From Vibrio cincinnatiensis DSM 19608 (lineage in GTDB: Bacteria > Pseudomonadota > Gammaproteobacteria > Enterobacterales > Vibrionaceae): 64,000 nt of DNA. The DNA lies in the NCBI RefSeq assembly GCF_900167345.1, contig NZ_FUXB01000003.1, positions 230,133 to 294,132 of the forward strand, read 5' to 3'. Below the pieces are notes generated by a model. It was not told where the DNA came from and searched no databases. It saw only the letters and a program-made list of their open reading frames with translations. This document shows positions 1 to 9,976 of the stretch, one piece after another. Positions within the stretch are counted from its first letter, which is position 1, and each line of letters starts with the position of its first letter. A program made the position numbers and the translations under genes.

Positions 1-93
1 GTGTACTCGAGCGTCAGTAATGCCAGAAGGCGAAAATCGACTGAATTGAACACATTACATCAAATAGCAACTTTTAGAGTTTTATACTCTTAC

Positions 94-134
94 AACCTCA
101 AGAAATCCGCTTGTTTTGCTCACGGCTTGAGGTT
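94..134. other. Inverted repeat upstream of pabB
   Basis: A perfect 9-bp inverted repeat (AACCTCAAG at 94-102, CTTGAGGTT at 126-134) with a 23-nt loop lies in the 208 bases before pabB. No U-tract follows, so it is a poor intrinsic terminator. It could be an operator, or the end of a transcript arriving from outside the window. I see no convincing gene in bases 1-208; the open frame that runs through here overlaps pabB out of frame and resembles no protein. Confidence 0.3.
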
Positions 135-208
135 ATGCCTCTATATGATACTCTTGCTTTCCTCAACACGCTATGCAGTGAAGTGTCCCTTTGTCACAAA
201 TTACACAA

Positions 209-1573
209 ATGAATACCAACGAACCAAAAACCGTGCAAATTCAGTCTATCGGCTACCAAAAAAACCTTGCGCATCAGATTTTTTCACACATTGAGCATTT
301 ACCTTGGGCGATGTTATTACGCTCTCCATCAGAGCAGCATGAAGACAGCCGATTTGATATTCTGGTCGCTAATCCTATTGTAACCTTGACCACCTTTGCG
401 GATACAACAGAAATTCGAGAACCCGAAGGTGTGACATTGTCACAAACAGATCCTTTTACACTCCTCGCTCAATTACAAGCCCTCTATTTACCTAGTTTGG
501 CTATTCAAGAGGAACTCCCTTTCGTGGGAGGAGCCGTTGGCTATTTTAGTTATGATTTAGGCCGTCGCGTGGAAAAATTACCCTCTATCGCTAAGCACGA
601 CCTATCGATACCAGACATGGCATTCGGTCTTTATGAATGGGCAATCATAATCGACCACCATCAACAATCAGCGTGCTGGGCCGGCCAACATCTGGACAAA
701 GCACAAGCATGGCTAAATTCCCAGACTCAAGTTTCGCCTCTTCCTTTTAAACTCACTACAGCTTGGCAATCCAATATGTCCGCCGAACAATATCAGCAGA
801 AATTTACTCAGATTCAAGAATACTTACGCTCAGGTGATTGTTATCAAATCAATCTCGCGCAACGCTTTCAAGCTGGGTATCTTGGCAGTGAATGGTTGGC
901 TTACCAAAAACTAGAGCAAGTCAATCAGGCCCCTTTTTCAGCTTTCATACGCCTTAAAGAAGGCGCAATCCTCAGCGTTTCACCTGAACGTTTTTTACTG
1001 GTCAATCAAAACGAGATTGAAACGAAACCGATTAAAGGAACCCGTCCTCGCAGTGAGGACCCAGAACAAGATGCAAGCAATGCAAGAGAACTGGCTTGCG
1101 CTGAGAAAGATCAAGCAGAAAATTTAATGATCGTCGATCTACTGCGTAATGATATTGGACGGGTCGCTAAACCCGGAAGCGTTCATGTCCCTAAACTATT
1201 TACCATTGAAAGCTTTCCTGCCGTCCACCACTTAGTGAGTACGATTCGAGCTAAACTGGATGCGCAGTATCAAACAACCGATTTGTTGCGAGCCAGTTTT
1301 CCCGGCGGCTCCATCACAGGAGCCCCTAAAATACGGGCAATGGAAATCGTTGAAGAGTTAGAGCCGCACCGTCGAAGTGCTTATTGCGGCTCTATCGGTT
1401 ATATCAGCCGCCATGGGCGTATGGATACCAATATTAGCATCCGAACCTTGATAGCCCACCAGCAGCAATTGTATGCTTGGGCAGGAGGTGGCATCGTTGC
1501 CGACAGCCAATGTGATGCAGAATATCAAGAAACATTAGATAAACTCAGTCGTATTTTGCCTATTCTTAAATAA
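209..1573 (+). CDS. pabB: Aminodeoxychorismate synthase component I
   Basis: With the amidotransferase PabA, it converts chorismate and glutamine to 4-amino-4-deoxychorismate, the first step of p-aminobenzoate and folate synthesis in the cytosol. The 454-residue product has the usual length. Chorismate-binding landmarks are visible: PIKGTRPR, with the lysine near residue 276 that in PabB attacks the substrate, and FPGGSITGAPK near residues 364-374, both more PabB-like than TrpE-like. An in-frame TTG at 191 would add six residues; the ATG at 209 is preferred because family members begin here, although neither start has a clear ribosome site. nudL follows 26 bases later, and pabB-nudL-sdaA linkage is also seen in E. 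coli, so co-transcription with nudL is likely. Confidence 0.95.
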   Translation: MNTNEPKTVQIQSIGYQKNLAHQIFSHIEHLPWAMLLRSPSEQHEDSRFDILVANPIVTLTTFADTTEIREPEGVTLSQTDPFTLLAQLQALYLPSLAIQEELPFVGGAVGYFSYDLGRRVEKLPSIAKHDLSIPDMAFGLYEWAIIIDHHQQSACWAGQHLDKAQAWLNSQTQVSPLPFKLTTAWQSNMSAEQYQQKFTQIQEYLRSGDCYQINLAQRFQAGYLGSEWLAYQKLEQVNQAPFSAFIRLKEGAILSVSPERFLLVNQNEIETKPIKGTRPRSEDPEQDASNARELACAEKDQAENLMIVDLLRNDIGRVAKPGSVHVPKLFTIESFPAVHHLVSTIRAKLDAQYQTTDLLRASFPGGSITGAPKIRAMEIVEELEPHRRSAYCGSIGYISRHGRMDTNISIRTLIAHQQQLYAWAGGGIVADSQCDAEYQETLDKLSRILPILK

Positions 1574-1599
1574 TAAGACCAGATAGAAACCAAGGGCCT

Positions 1600-2226
1600 A
1601 TGGGAATAACTCACGTGGATATTGCTAACGTTAATAAAACACAATTAATGCAAAGCTTTCTTTTAACCATGCCTGCGGCCTATCATGCTCAGTCTCTTCT
1701 GCGTGTCGCCCATTTATCGCCAAATTCATTACGAAAAGCATCCGTTTTAGTGGGGTTTGTCGAACGTGAAAATGGGCTCAATATTGTCTTAACAAAACGA
1801 GCCGCTCACCTTAAACATCACCCCGGGCAAATCAGTTTTCCCGGTGGGAAATATGAAGAGAGTGATGGTTCACTCTATCAGACAGCCAAACGTGAAGCAC
1901 AAGAAGAAATTGGGGTATCAAGCAACGAAATCGAGATTTTAGGCCAGCTACCCGAGCTGGTCACTGTCAGCCATTTTGCCGTAACCCCCGTTGTTGCATT
2001 CATTGATGCTAATTATAAAACGCGTATCGATCGCAATGAAGTGGAGGAGGTTTTTGAAATTCCAGCCAACTATTTGCTGGATCAACGTAAACTCTACAGC
2101 AGCACTTTTCAGATACAAAATACCCTACATAGAGTATTTGCTATTCCATATAAACATCATTTTATATGGGGTATGACCGCTCAAATCATCCAAGCTCTGC
2201 AAAACCATATTAATCTGTCTCGTTAG
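1600..2226 (+). CDS. nudL: Nudix hydrolase, probable CoA pyrophosphatase
   Basis: Predicted to hydrolyse CoA or related nucleotides to 4'-phosphopantetheine and 3',5'-ADP. The 208-residue protein carries the signature of this Nudix subgroup, LTKRAAHLKHHPGQISFPGG, at about residues 66-85. It is followed directly by a Nudix box ending REAQEEIGV, with the metal-binding glutamates in place. The box has one more residue than the standard Nudix spacing, as in E. coli NudL. It starts 26 bases after pabB with AAGGG upstream, so the two probably form an operon. Substrate is inferred from the family. Confidence 0.9.
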   Translation: MGITHVDIANVNKTQLMQSFLLTMPAAYHAQSLLRVAHLSPNSLRKASVLVGFVERENGLNIVLTKRAAHLKHHPGQISFPGGKYEESDGSLYQTAKREAQEEIGVSSNEIEILGQLPELVTVSHFAVTPVVAFIDANYKTRIDRNEVEEVFEIPANYLLDQRKLYSSTFQIQNTLHRVFAIPYKHHFIWGMTAQIIQALQNHINLSR

Positions 2227-2403
2227 CCAAATTTATCGTCTTTCACAGCACTCTTTTTTCATATTCACCTTTCTTCGCACAAGAAAAGCAAACGTTTGGT
2301 ATCAATAAAACCCTATCAAAAACACCATTAGATAACTTTATCTAATCCATATATTAACATTTTTCACATGTAGCACAGTTTTTTCGTGATCGTGAGTCGG
2401 TTT

Positions 2404-2434
2404 TTGACATATCATTCAGTAACACAGGTAATAC
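2404..2434 (+). promoter_or_regulatory. Candidate sdaC promoter
   Basis: TTGACA at 2404-2409 is a perfect -35 element. The best -10 is TAATAC at 2429-2434, 19 bp away, which is longer than optimal. It lies about 70 bases before sdaC in the 278-base gap after nudL. The rest of that gap is AT-rich, with no further recognisable signal. Confidence 0.4.
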
Positions 2435-2504
2435 ATGATTTAGATCTATTTTTTATTGTAAGAAAAACTGCAAAATTGCACCCGATTTATTTCCTGTTCC
2501 CAAA

Positions 2505-3773
2505 ATGAGTAAATTAAACATGAATACAACCACAAAGGTTTTATCGACCACACAATCTGCTGGTAAATGGACCTATAAAGATTTCGTATGGTCACTGTCA
2601 CTCTTCGGCACCGCCGTCGGGGCTGGCGTCCTATTTTTGCCGATTAAGGCAGGGGCGGGAGGCTTTTGGCCATTAGTTATTCTAGCCCTACTTGCTGCAC
2701 CTATGACTTGGTTTGCCCATAAAGGATTAGCACGTTTTGTACTTTCAGCGAGCAAACCTGATTCCGATATTACCGATACGGTTGAAGAACACTTTGGTAA
2801 AACTGGCGCTAACCTTATCACTTTTGCTTACTTTTTTGCCATTTACCCTATTGTTCTTATCTATGGTGTCGGTATTACTAATACCGTTGATTCTTTCTTA
2901 GTTCACCAAGTTGGTATGGCATCCATTCCTCGTTGGCTACTTTCTGGTGCTCTCATTACCGCAATGACGGCGGGTGTCGTTTTTGGTAAAGAACTGATGC
3001 TAAAGGCCACTTCGGCTATGGTTTACCCCTTAGTCTTTATCCTGCTTGCGCTTTCTCTATTCCTAATTCCTGATTGGAATACTTCAATGATGGAAAGCTC
3101 ACCAGATTGGTCTTCGCTCCCATTAGTAGTATGGCTTGCGATTCCTATTATCGTCTTCTCTTTTAACCACAGCCCTATTATTAGCCAGTTTACTAAAGTA
3201 CAACGCCTTGAGCATGGTGATAAAGCGGTAGCAAAAACAGATATGATTACCGCAGGCTCAGCAATGATGCTGATGGGATTTGTGATGTTTTTTGTCTTCT
3301 CTGTAGTACTTTCTCTGACCCCAGAGCAATTACATATGGCGCAGGAACAAAACATCAGTGTATTGTCTTACCTAGCGAATGTGCATGAATCTCCGCTTAT
3401 CTCTTATTTAGGCCCTATTGTTGCTTTTGCAGCGATTACCTCTAGCTACTTTGGCCACTTTTTAGGTGCCCATGAAGGCTTAGTTGGGTTGGTCAAATCA
3501 CGTAGCCAACTGTCGACAACGAAAATTGAAAAGATCTCATTGCTGTTCATTGTTCTGACTACTTGGGTGATTGCTATCATTAACCCTAGTATCCTCGGCA
3601 TGATTGAAACCATGGGGGCTCCCATGATTGCGGCCATCTTGTTCATACTGCCTGTTTTTGCGATGCGCAATGTACCAGCAATGGCAAAGTATAAAACCTC
3701 TGCTCCTGTACAAATTTTTACAGTTATTTGTGGTTTTGCCGCCATTAGTTCTGTAATCTACGGCGCTCTTTAA
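2505..3773 (+). CDS. sdaC: Serine:proton symporter, SdaC/TdcC type
   Basis: Inner-membrane amino acid/proton symporter of the hydroxy/aromatic amino acid permease family, taking up L-serine for the downstream deaminase. The protein (422 residues) is almost wholly hydrophobic, with about eleven predicted membrane spans. The first carries GTAVGAGVLFLPIKAG (about residues 36-51), the unwound-helix substrate motif of this fold. A second in-frame ATG at 2520 would start at MNTTTKVL and may be the true start; neither has a strong ribosome site. sdaA lies 92 bases downstream on the same strand, separated by a hairpin, so import and catabolism of serine are linked. Serine specificity rests on this pairing. 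Confidence 0.93.
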   Translation: MSKLNMNTTTKVLSTTQSAGKWTYKDFVWSLSLFGTAVGAGVLFLPIKAGAGGFWPLVILALLAAPMTWFAHKGLARFVLSASKPDSDITDTVEEHFGKTGANLITFAYFFAIYPIVLIYGVGITNTVDSFLVHQVGMASIPRWLLSGALITAMTAGVVFGKELMLKATSAMVYPLVFILLALSLFLIPDWNTSMMESSPDWSSLPLVVWLAIPIIVFSFNHSPIISQFTKVQRLEHGDKAVAKTDMITAGSAMMLMGFVMFFVFSVVLSLTPEQLHMAQEQNISVLSYLANVHESPLISYLGPIVAFAAITSSYFGHFLGAHEGLVGLVKSRSQLSTTKIEKISLLFIVLTTWVIAIINPSILGMIETMGAPMIAAILFILPVFAMRNVPAMAKYKTSAPVQIFTVICGFAAISSVIYGAL

Positions 3774-3821
3774 TCTCTGAATCAATGTATGAGATTAAAA
3801 ACATAAAATAGAATGATAAGA

Positions 3822-3847
3822 AGGCCTCCCTTTTTTAAGGGGGGCCT
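3822..3847 (+). terminator. GC-rich hairpin between sdaC and sdaA
   Basis: AGGCCTCCCTT and AAGGGGGGCCT form a strong stem with a TTTT loop and one G-T pair. The sequence after it (GATTTTGAGG) has only a short T-run and already contains the sdaA ribosome site. It may act as a partial terminator or an mRNA-processing stem that sets different levels for the two genes. Confidence 0.6.
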
Positions 3848-3865
3848 GATTTTGAGGTAATCAAT

Positions 3866-5227
3866 ATGATTAGTGTATTTGATATCTATAAAATTGGTGT
3901 CGGACCATCAAGCTCACACACGGTTGGCCCAATGAAAGCGGGAAAACAATTTATTGATGACCTCCGCGCAATGGGAAAATTGCGTGACATCACTAAAATA
4001 ACCGTGGATGTTTATGGATCATTATCACTGACAGGGAAAGGTCACCATACGGATATCGCCATTGTTATGGGCTTGGCAGGTAATACGCCTGAAAAAGTCG
4101 ATATTGATGCAATTCCAAATTTCATGGCTCGCGTTGAAGAAACCGAGCGACTTCCAGTCGGTATGCACTGTCATACGGTCGACTTCCCTCGTGAAGGAGG
4201 CATGAATTTCCACAAAACGAACTTGTCTTTACATGAGAATGGAATGCAAATCCACGCTTGGATCGATGATGAAGTCGTTTATGCTAAAACCTACTATTCT
4301 ATTGGTGGTGGCTTTATTGTTGATGAAGAAAGCTTTGGAAAAGCCATTGATTCCCCCATCCAAGTACCTTATCCATTTAGCAGTGCTGAGCAACTGATTA
4401 ACCAGTGTCAAGAACATGGCTTATCGATCAGTACACTCGTGATGGCAAATGAAAAAGCGATGCACTCTGATGAAGAAGTTCACAGCTATTTTGCTAATAT
4501 CTGGCGGACAATGCGTGAATGTATGGAACGCGGAATGAGCACAGAGGGCATTTTACCCGGACCGCTACGCGTACCTCGCCGAGCCGCGGCCTTGCGCCAA
4601 CAATTATTAACCTCAGAAAAAACCACTAATGATCCCATGGCCGTGGTGGACTGGGTCAATATGTATGCCTTTGCTGTCAATGAAGAAAATGCAGCAGGTG
4701 GACGAGTCGTCACCGCACCAACAAATGGCGCTTGTGGCATCATTCCCGCCGTTCTGGCCTATTACGATAAATTCATCCAAACCGTCACCGAAAAAGATTA
4801 CATTCGTTATTTCGCCGCATCAGGTGCGATTGGGGGTCTTTATAAGCAAAATGCATCCATTTCTGGTGCCGAAGTAGGTTGCCAAGGGGAAGTGGGCGTC
4901 GCCTGCTCAATGGCAGCGGCAGGCTTAGCGGAACTACTCGGCGGTAGCCCTGAACAAGTGTGTATGGCCGCAGAAATCGCTATGGAACATAACTTAGGCT
5001 TAACGTGCGATCCTGTCGCTGGCCAAGTACAAGTTCCCTGCATTGAACGCAACGGGATTGCTGCGGTTAAAGCCATTAACTCCACTCGTATGGCTATGCG
5101 TCGCTCTTCCGCTCCACGCGTTTCCTTAGACAAAGTGATTGAGACGATGTTAGAAACAGGAAAGGATATGAATGCCAAATACCGTGAAACCTCCCAAGGT
5201 GGATTAGCGGTTAAAGTGATCTGCTAA
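3866..5227 (+). CDS. sdaA: L-serine dehydratase (iron-sulfur)
   Basis: Deaminates L-serine to pyruvate and ammonia using a [4Fe-4S] cluster. The 453-residue protein is the fused single-chain form. The N-terminal domain opens with the GPSSSHTVGPMKAG phosphate/substrate-like loop near residues 11-24. The catalytic domain shows NGACGIIP and cysteines at 339, 381 and 392. The 42- and 11-residue spacings match cluster ligands Cys343/385/396 known from the Legionella enzyme. GAGG sits 8 bases before the ATG. It acts with the transporter SdaC upstream and is followed by a terminator. Confidence 0.96.
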   Translation: MISVFDIYKIGVGPSSSHTVGPMKAGKQFIDDLRAMGKLRDITKITVDVYGSLSLTGKGHHTDIAIVMGLAGNTPEKVDIDAIPNFMARVEETERLPVGMHCHTVDFPREGGMNFHKTNLSLHENGMQIHAWIDDEVVYAKTYYSIGGGFIVDEESFGKAIDSPIQVPYPFSSAEQLINQCQEHGLSISTLVMANEKAMHSDEEVHSYFANIWRTMRECMERGMSTEGILPGPLRVPRRAAALRQQLLTSEKTTNDPMAVVDWVNMYAFAVNEENAAGGRVVTAPTNGACGIIPAVLAYYDKFIQTVTEKDYIRYFAASGAIGGLYKQNASISGAEVGCQGEVGVACSMAAAGLAELLGGSPEQVCMAAEIAMEHNLGLTCDPVAGQVQVPCIERNGIAAVKAINSTRMAMRRSSAPRVSLDKVIETMLETGKDMNAKYRETSQGGLAVKVIC

Positions 5228-5253
5228 TTCTTTCCTAAAACATTCATCTCTCC

Positions 5254-5283
5254 AAGCCTGATGCTTCTGCGTCAGGCTTTTTA
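5254..5283 (+). terminator. Rho-independent terminator after sdaA
   Basis: AAGCCTGA (5254-5261) pairs with TCAGGCTT (5272-5279), followed by a T-rich tail. It closes the sdaC-sdaA unit. Confidence 0.85.
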
Positions 5284-5326
5284 TTTCGCCTTTACCTATC
5301 TTTACTTAGCTTTACCAAACAACCAC

Positions 5327-5371
5327 TTGTTTTATCTCAAGATAACGTTATAAATGGTGATAATCATTCTC
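5327..5371 (+). promoter_or_regulatory. Candidate macA promoter overlapped by a Fur box
   Basis: A -10-like TATAAA (5349-5354) lies 16 bp after a weak -35 TTGTTT (5327-5332). Overlapping and following it, 5353-5371 matches the 19-bp Fur consensus at 15 of 19 positions by eye; the last 13 bases (GATAATCATTCTC) differ at only one. Iron-dependent repression of the efflux operon is an inference. Confidence 0.5.
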
Positions 5372-5398
5372 TTTTATATGCTGGTTCACCTTATTACC

Positions 5399-6586
5399 AT
5401 GTCATCCTCTATTACTAAGAAAACCACTCTCACGCTGTTGATCGTCATTTTGATCCTTATCGCACTGGGTTATACCTTGTATCCCAAACCCAAAGCGGCA
5501 ACCTACGTCACCGATACCGTTCAACGCGGTAATATCGAAGAAACCGTGCTTGCTACCGGAATGCTACAAGCTTCAAAGCTAGTGGCAATTGGGGCTCAAG
5601 TCTCAGGTCAAATTGAGACACTGGCCGTCAATTTAGGGGATCATATTCGACAAGGCGATTTAGTGGCTCAAATCGACAACCTGACTCAGCAAAATAAACT
5701 CAAAGAAGCCCAAGCCTCATTGAACAGCTTAAATGCACAATATCAAGCCAAACAGGCGTTGATTCGTCAAGCTCAAGCTGAATTTAACCGACAAAAAGCC
5801 ATGTTGGCAGAGAATGCTAGCTCACAAGCCGATTACGAAGCCGCTCAGGCATCACTTGCCGTGTATAATGCAGAACTTAAACAGCTAGAAGCACAGCAAG
5901 AGCAAGCAAAAATTAATGTGGATAGCGCCAAACTCGACCTCAATTACACCACCATTCGAGCGCCGATGGATGGAACGGTGGTTTACAATGCAGTTGAAGA
6001 AGGCCAAACGGTTAATGCTAATCAAACCACCCCCACGATTATTGAGCTAGCAGTCCTCGATACCATGACGGTAAAAGCTCAAATATCGGAAGCCGATATC
6101 ATTAAAGTCACTCCGGGGTTACCCACTTATTTCACCATTCTAGGCCAGCCCAATAAACGTTATTCCAGTACATTACGTGCTATTGAACCCGGTCCAACAT
6201 TAATGACAGGCAATGACAGTAACCTTTCAATCAGTAATGACGAAGCGATTTACTATCATGGCTTGTTTGATATTGATAACTCTGATGGACTATTACGTAT
6301 CGGCATGACGGCTCAAGTCACCATTGTTTTACGCCGCTCAGAAAATACGCTATTGATCCCCGCTCAAGTGCTCATCAGACAACCGGGACCAAAACCTCGC
6401 TACCAAGTTCCGGTATTAGAAAATGACCAACCTGTGTTTCGTGATGTCAAAATTGGCATCAACAATAAAGTGAATGTAGAAATTCTTGAAGGGCTCAATG
6501 AAGGCGATACTCTGATTTTAGGCATGCCAAACACACTCAGTGACAACACGAGCCGTCGTATGGGTCCACCGGGGATGCGTTTCTAA
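5399..6586 (+). CDS. macA: MacA-like periplasmic adaptor of a tripartite efflux pump
   Basis: Membrane-fusion protein linking the MacB-type ATPase in the inner membrane to an outer-membrane channel. The 395-residue protein has a short cytoplasmic tail, one membrane anchor (about residues 10-28), a biotinyl-lipoyl half ([13 protein letters not shown]), a glutamine/alanine-rich coiled-coil hairpin (about 95-185), the second lipoyl half ([13 protein letters not shown]) and beta-barrel domains. An ATG at 5354 would add 15 residues, but it falls inside the proposed promoter and Fur box, so 5399 is preferred. The stop overlaps the macB start by one base. The substrate cannot be read from sequence; family members export macrolides, heme-related molecules or siderophores. 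Confidence 0.9.
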   Translation: MSSSITKKTTLTLLIVILILIALGYTLYPKPKAATYVTDTVQRGNIEETVLATGMLQASKLVAIGAQVSGQIETLAVNLGDHIRQGDLVAQIDNLTQQNKLKEAQASLNSLNAQYQAKQALIRQAQAEFNRQKAMLAENASSQADYEAAQASLAVYNAELKQLEAQQEQAKINVDSAKLDLNYTTIRAPMDGTVVYNAVEEGQTVNANQTTPTIIELAVLDTMTVKAQISEADIIKVTPGLPTYFTILGQPNKRYSSTLRAIEPGPTLMTGNDSNLSISNDEAIYYHGLFDIDNSDGLLRIGMTAQVTIVLRRSENTLLIPAQVLIRQPGPKPRYQVPVLENDQPVFRDVKIGINNKVNVEILEGLNEGDTLILGMPNTLSDNTSRRMGPPGMRF

Positions 6587-8556
6587 TGTCGGATGCTTTA
6601 TTAAAAATCGTCAATGTTTCCCGCCATTTTACTTCTGGCGATGAAACGCTCACTGTCTTAAAAGAGATCGATCTTACCATTACTCGAGGTGAAATGGTTG
6701 CCATTGTTGGCGCTTCTGGTTCAGGTAAATCGACCTTAATGAATATCTTAGGCTGCTTAGATACGCCAAGCTGTGGTGAATATTGGATCAACGGACAGAA
6801 CACCTCACAACTGAATTCTGATCAACTGGCTGAGCTACGCCGTGAATATTTTGGGTTTATCTTTCAACGCTACCACCTGTTAGGGGATTTAGATGCCTTA
6901 GGGAATGTGGAGGTTCCGGCTATTTATGCTGGATACGATAAACAGGCTCGCCATGAAAGAGCGCGTAAACTGCTTGAACGATTAGGCCTAGCCGACCGGC
7001 TGGATCACAAGCCGAATCAACTAAGCGGTGGGCAGCAACAACGGGTTTCCGTTGCTCGGGCCCTCGTTAATGGAGGAGATGTGATTCTTGCCGATGAACC
7101 GACGGGGGCGCTTGACAGTAAAAGTGGTTCGGAAATGATGCAACTGCTGCAAGAGCTACATAGCCTTGGGCACACCATCATTATCGTTACTCACGATATG
7201 CATGTGGCTCAGTATGCTGATCGCATCATTGAGATCAAAGATGGTGAAATTCTCAGTGATCGTATCAAACCCTCGACGAGTGATACTGCTCTACGGCCAA
7301 GCGCCCTTCCCCATAGCACTCCTCCATTCAATACCTCGACTCTCGGTCGTAGCCAAAAGTGGATCGACAATTTTTGGGAAGCGTTAAAAATGGCGCTTTT
7401 AGCCATGTCAAACCATCGGTTAAGAACCTTCTTAACTATGCTCGGAATCATCATTGGGATTGCATCGGTGGTTTCCGTTGTGGCGCTCGGAAATGGCTCA
7501 CAAAAGTCGATTTTAGAAAGCATTGCCTCTATGGGCACCAACACGATTGATATTATGCCCGGAACGGGCTTTGGTGACCGACGTTCAGGGCGAATTCGAA
7601 CGTTAACCGCAGAAGATGCTCAAGCGCTGCAATCACTGCCGTTTATTGACAGTGTCACCCCCACCGTCAATAGTTCCGCCACCATCAAATTTAGTAATCA
7701 ATCGGTCACCGCTTCCATACAAGGGGTTGGGCCTGATTTTTTCCGAGTTCGTGGCTATGAACTTGCCAAAGGACAATATTGGGATCAGTCCAGTGTTGAT
7801 CACTTAGCCCAAGAAGCCGTCATCGATCACAATACATTAACGGCGCTTTTTGCTGATGAAAATCCCATCGGTAAAGTCATTTTTGCAGGTAAACTGCCTA
7901 TCCGAATTATTGGTGTGACTGCGGCCAAAGAGAGCGCATTTGGCAATAATGACTCCCTCAATATATGGGTTCCTTACAGTACAATTAATGCACGGATGAT
8001 GCGTCAAACCCATCTCAATCGAATTACCGTGCGTCTTGATGACAACATCCCCAGTAATGCGGCAGAACAAGCCATTATCTCTTTATTAACCATGCGCCAT
8101 GGTACTAAAGACTTTTTCACGATTAATACCGACACCATTCAACAAAACATCCAAAAAACAACCGCCACCATGACTTTACTCATCTCCGCCATTGCCGTTA
8201 TTTCGTTAATTGTTGGTGGCATTGGCGTCATGAATATTATGCTGGTTTCGGTCACCGAACGTACCCGAGAAATCGGGGTGCGAATGGCCGTAGGTGCAAG
8301 GCAGCATGACATTTTACGTCAATTTCTTATCGAAGCCGTGCTTGTGTGTTTGTGCGGTGGGGTCATCGGAATTGCCCTCGCCTATTTAATCGGAGTTGGT
8401 TTTTCCTCGTTCGGTAGTAGTTTTACCTTGATCTATTCTACCTCCTCGATCGTCTCTGCATTTTTGTGCTCAACATTAATTGGCGTTTTATTTGGCTATC
8501 TTCCTGCGAAAAATGCCGCTCAGCTAAACCCTATTGATGCGCTTGCTCGGGAGTAA
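6586..8556 (+). CDS. macB: MacB-like ABC transporter, ATPase fused to permease
   Basis: Inner-membrane mechanotransmission ABC protein that drives export through MacA and an outer-membrane factor. The ATPase domain comes first: Walker [10 protein letters not shown] (42-50), signature LSGGQQQR (146-153), Walker B VILADE (166-171). A linker follows, then one membrane helix near 283-305, a large periplasmic MacB-type domain, and three C-terminal helices of the FtsX permease type. The length of 656 is normal for MacB. The gene is translationally coupled to macA (TAATG overlap) and is followed after two bases by the outer-membrane factor gene, forming a complete three-gene efflux operon. Confidence 0.94.
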   Translation: MSDALLKIVNVSRHFTSGDETLTVLKEIDLTITRGEMVAIVGASGSGKSTLMNILGCLDTPSCGEYWINGQNTSQLNSDQLAELRREYFGFIFQRYHLLGDLDALGNVEVPAIYAGYDKQARHERARKLLERLGLADRLDHKPNQLSGGQQQRVSVARALVNGGDVILADEPTGALDSKSGSEMMQLLQELHSLGHTIIIVTHDMHVAQYADRIIEIKDGEILSDRIKPSTSDTALRPSALPHSTPPFNTSTLGRSQKWIDNFWEALKMALLAMSNHRLRTFLTMLGIIIGIASVVSVVALGNGSQKSILESIASMGTNTIDIMPGTGFGDRRSGRIRTLTAEDAQALQSLPFIDSVTPTVNSSATIKFSNQSVTASIQGVGPDFFRVRGYELAKGQYWDQSSVDHLAQEAVIDHNTLTALFADENPIGKVIFAGKLPIRIIGVTAAKESAFGNNDSLNIWVPYSTINARMMRQTHLNRITVRLDDNIPSNAAEQAIISLLTMRHGTKDFFTINTDTIQQNIQKTTATMTLLISAIAVISLIVGGIGVMNIMLVSVTERTREIGVRMAVGARQHDILRQFLIEAVLVCLCGGVIGIALAYLIGVGFSSFGSSFTLIYSTSSIVSAFLCSTLIGVLFGYLPAKNAAQLNPIDALARE

Positions 8557-8558
8557 AC

Positions 8559-9941
8559 ATGTTACCTTCAACTCAATATTCAAGCTTAGCTTTATCCATG
8601 TTGCTACTGTTTGGCTGTTCCTCTCACTATGAACCCGTAGAACCTTCTGTTTTTATTGCCACTGATTGGCATACGCCTCAACAAGACACCAATACGGTGT
8701 GGGAAAGCCAGTGGTGGAAAAACTTTCAAGATCCTAAGCTTGATCTGTTAGTCGAGCGCGTTCTGTCCACGAACCACGACCTTGCATTAGCGACGCTCAC
8801 TTTAAAACAAGCTCGCTTAAACGCTAACCTAGACAGAGATCAACGGATTCCCGATCTCGCTGCTGGGGTATCCGGCAACCGTTCAAAAGATCTCAACCAT
8901 GGCGACACGTCTAACAACTATCAGGCTAAAATCAGCGTCAGTTATGAAGTGGACTTATGGGGTAAGCTTTCAGCGACGATTGATGAAAGTCAATGGCTGG
9001 CCCTCGCAACGCAACAAGAGCGAGAAGCAACCGCACAAAGTTTAGTAGCAACCACCGCCCAACTCTATTGGCAAATCGGCTATTTAAAACAACGAATCCG
9101 TTTAAGCCAACAAGATATTGATAACGCCATACAAACATTCAACCTTGCTCAAAGCCAATATGCCCATGGTGCGAGCTCACGCTTGACCATGTTAGAAGCC
9201 AAACGCTCACTGGCTGGATTGGAAGCGGCACACCGTGATTATCAGCAACAATATCGACAAGCCAGTAATGCCTTAGCTATTTTGTTTGAGCAGGATCCAG
9301 ATCAAGCCGATATTGAAATTAATCAACTGCCAGAGCAACCCCTACCTTCGATTTCAGCAGGAATACCCGCAGAGGTTTTGGCACGCAGGCCCGATGTCAA
9401 ACAAGCCTTATATCAACTTCAAGCTTTTTTGGCTGCTAAGGAAAGCACTCGTCGTAGTTATTTTCCCGCGCTCACTCTGACTGGGGCACTGGGAGGATCT
9501 TCGACGGAATTAAAGAAACTACTGAGCGATCCCATCGGTACCTTAGGGGCCGACCTGACTCTGCCATTTTTAAATTGGAATGAAATGCAGCTAAAGCGAG
9601 ACATTGCACAAGTACAGTATGAATCGGCCATCATCACTTATCGCAAGACCTTATATGCCGCCTTTCAGGATGTCGATAATGCCTTATCCGCCCGAGAAAA
9701 TTATCAGTACCAAGCTGAAAAATTAGTCCAGCAATGGCAAAGCGCCGCTGAAGCAATGCGTATCTATCAAAGCCAATATCAACATGGGGCCATAGAAATT
9801 AAAACGCTACTGGATGCCCAAGAAAACGAACGTAATGCACGAGCCGCTTTACTGGAGAACGACTACCATCAACGGGTAACGCTAAGTACCCTTTATCAAA
9901 GCCTAGGGGGAGAGACGATCCTCTCAGAGGAAGAGAGTTAA
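8559..9941 (+). CDS. Outer-membrane efflux lipoprotein, NodT/TolC family
   Basis: Outer-membrane channel of the tripartite pump. Residues 1-20 form a lipoprotein signal ending LLFGC, so the protein is probably acylated on that cysteine. Two repeated outer-membrane efflux domains follow (about 65-250 and 275-455), rich in long amphipathic helices with the typical EVDLWG and ARRPDV motifs. At 460 residues it is the size of NodT/CmeC-type factors. It begins two bases after macB, using GGGAG at the macB end as ribosome site. Having its own channel suggests the pump need not rely on the housekeeping TolC. Confidence 0.92.
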   Translation: MLPSTQYSSLALSMLLLFGCSSHYEPVEPSVFIATDWHTPQQDTNTVWESQWWKNFQDPKLDLLVERVLSTNHDLALATLTLKQARLNANLDRDQRIPDLAAGVSGNRSKDLNHGDTSNNYQAKISVSYEVDLWGKLSATIDESQWLALATQQEREATAQSLVATTAQLYWQIGYLKQRIRLSQQDIDNAIQTFNLAQSQYAHGASSRLTMLEAKRSLAGLEAAHRDYQQQYRQASNALAILFEQDPDQADIEINQLPEQPLPSISAGIPAEVLARRPDVKQALYQLQAFLAAKESTRRSYFPALTLTGALGGSSTELKKLLSDPIGTLGADLTLPFLNWNEMQLKRDIAQVQYESAIITYRKTLYAAFQDVDNALSARENYQYQAEKLVQQWQSAAEAMRIYQSQYQHGAIEIKTLLDAQENERNARAALLENDYHQRVTLSTLYQSLGGETILSEEES

Positions 9942-9948
9942 GCCTTTT

Positions 9949-9971
9949 TGCCCAAGCCTCATGCTTGGGCA
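9949..9971. terminator. Hairpin between the convergent efflux operon and queD
   Basis: TGCCCAAG (9949-9956) and CTTGGGCA (9964-9971) form a perfect 8-bp stem in the short gap between convergent genes. The downstream T-run is weak in both directions. Confidence 0.55.
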
Positions 9972-9976
9972 TCGTA

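Noticed and set aside
1..294. 97-codon open frame at the window start
   Set aside because: It overlaps pabB in another frame, has no recognisable domain, and its cysteine- and arginine-rich composition looks random.
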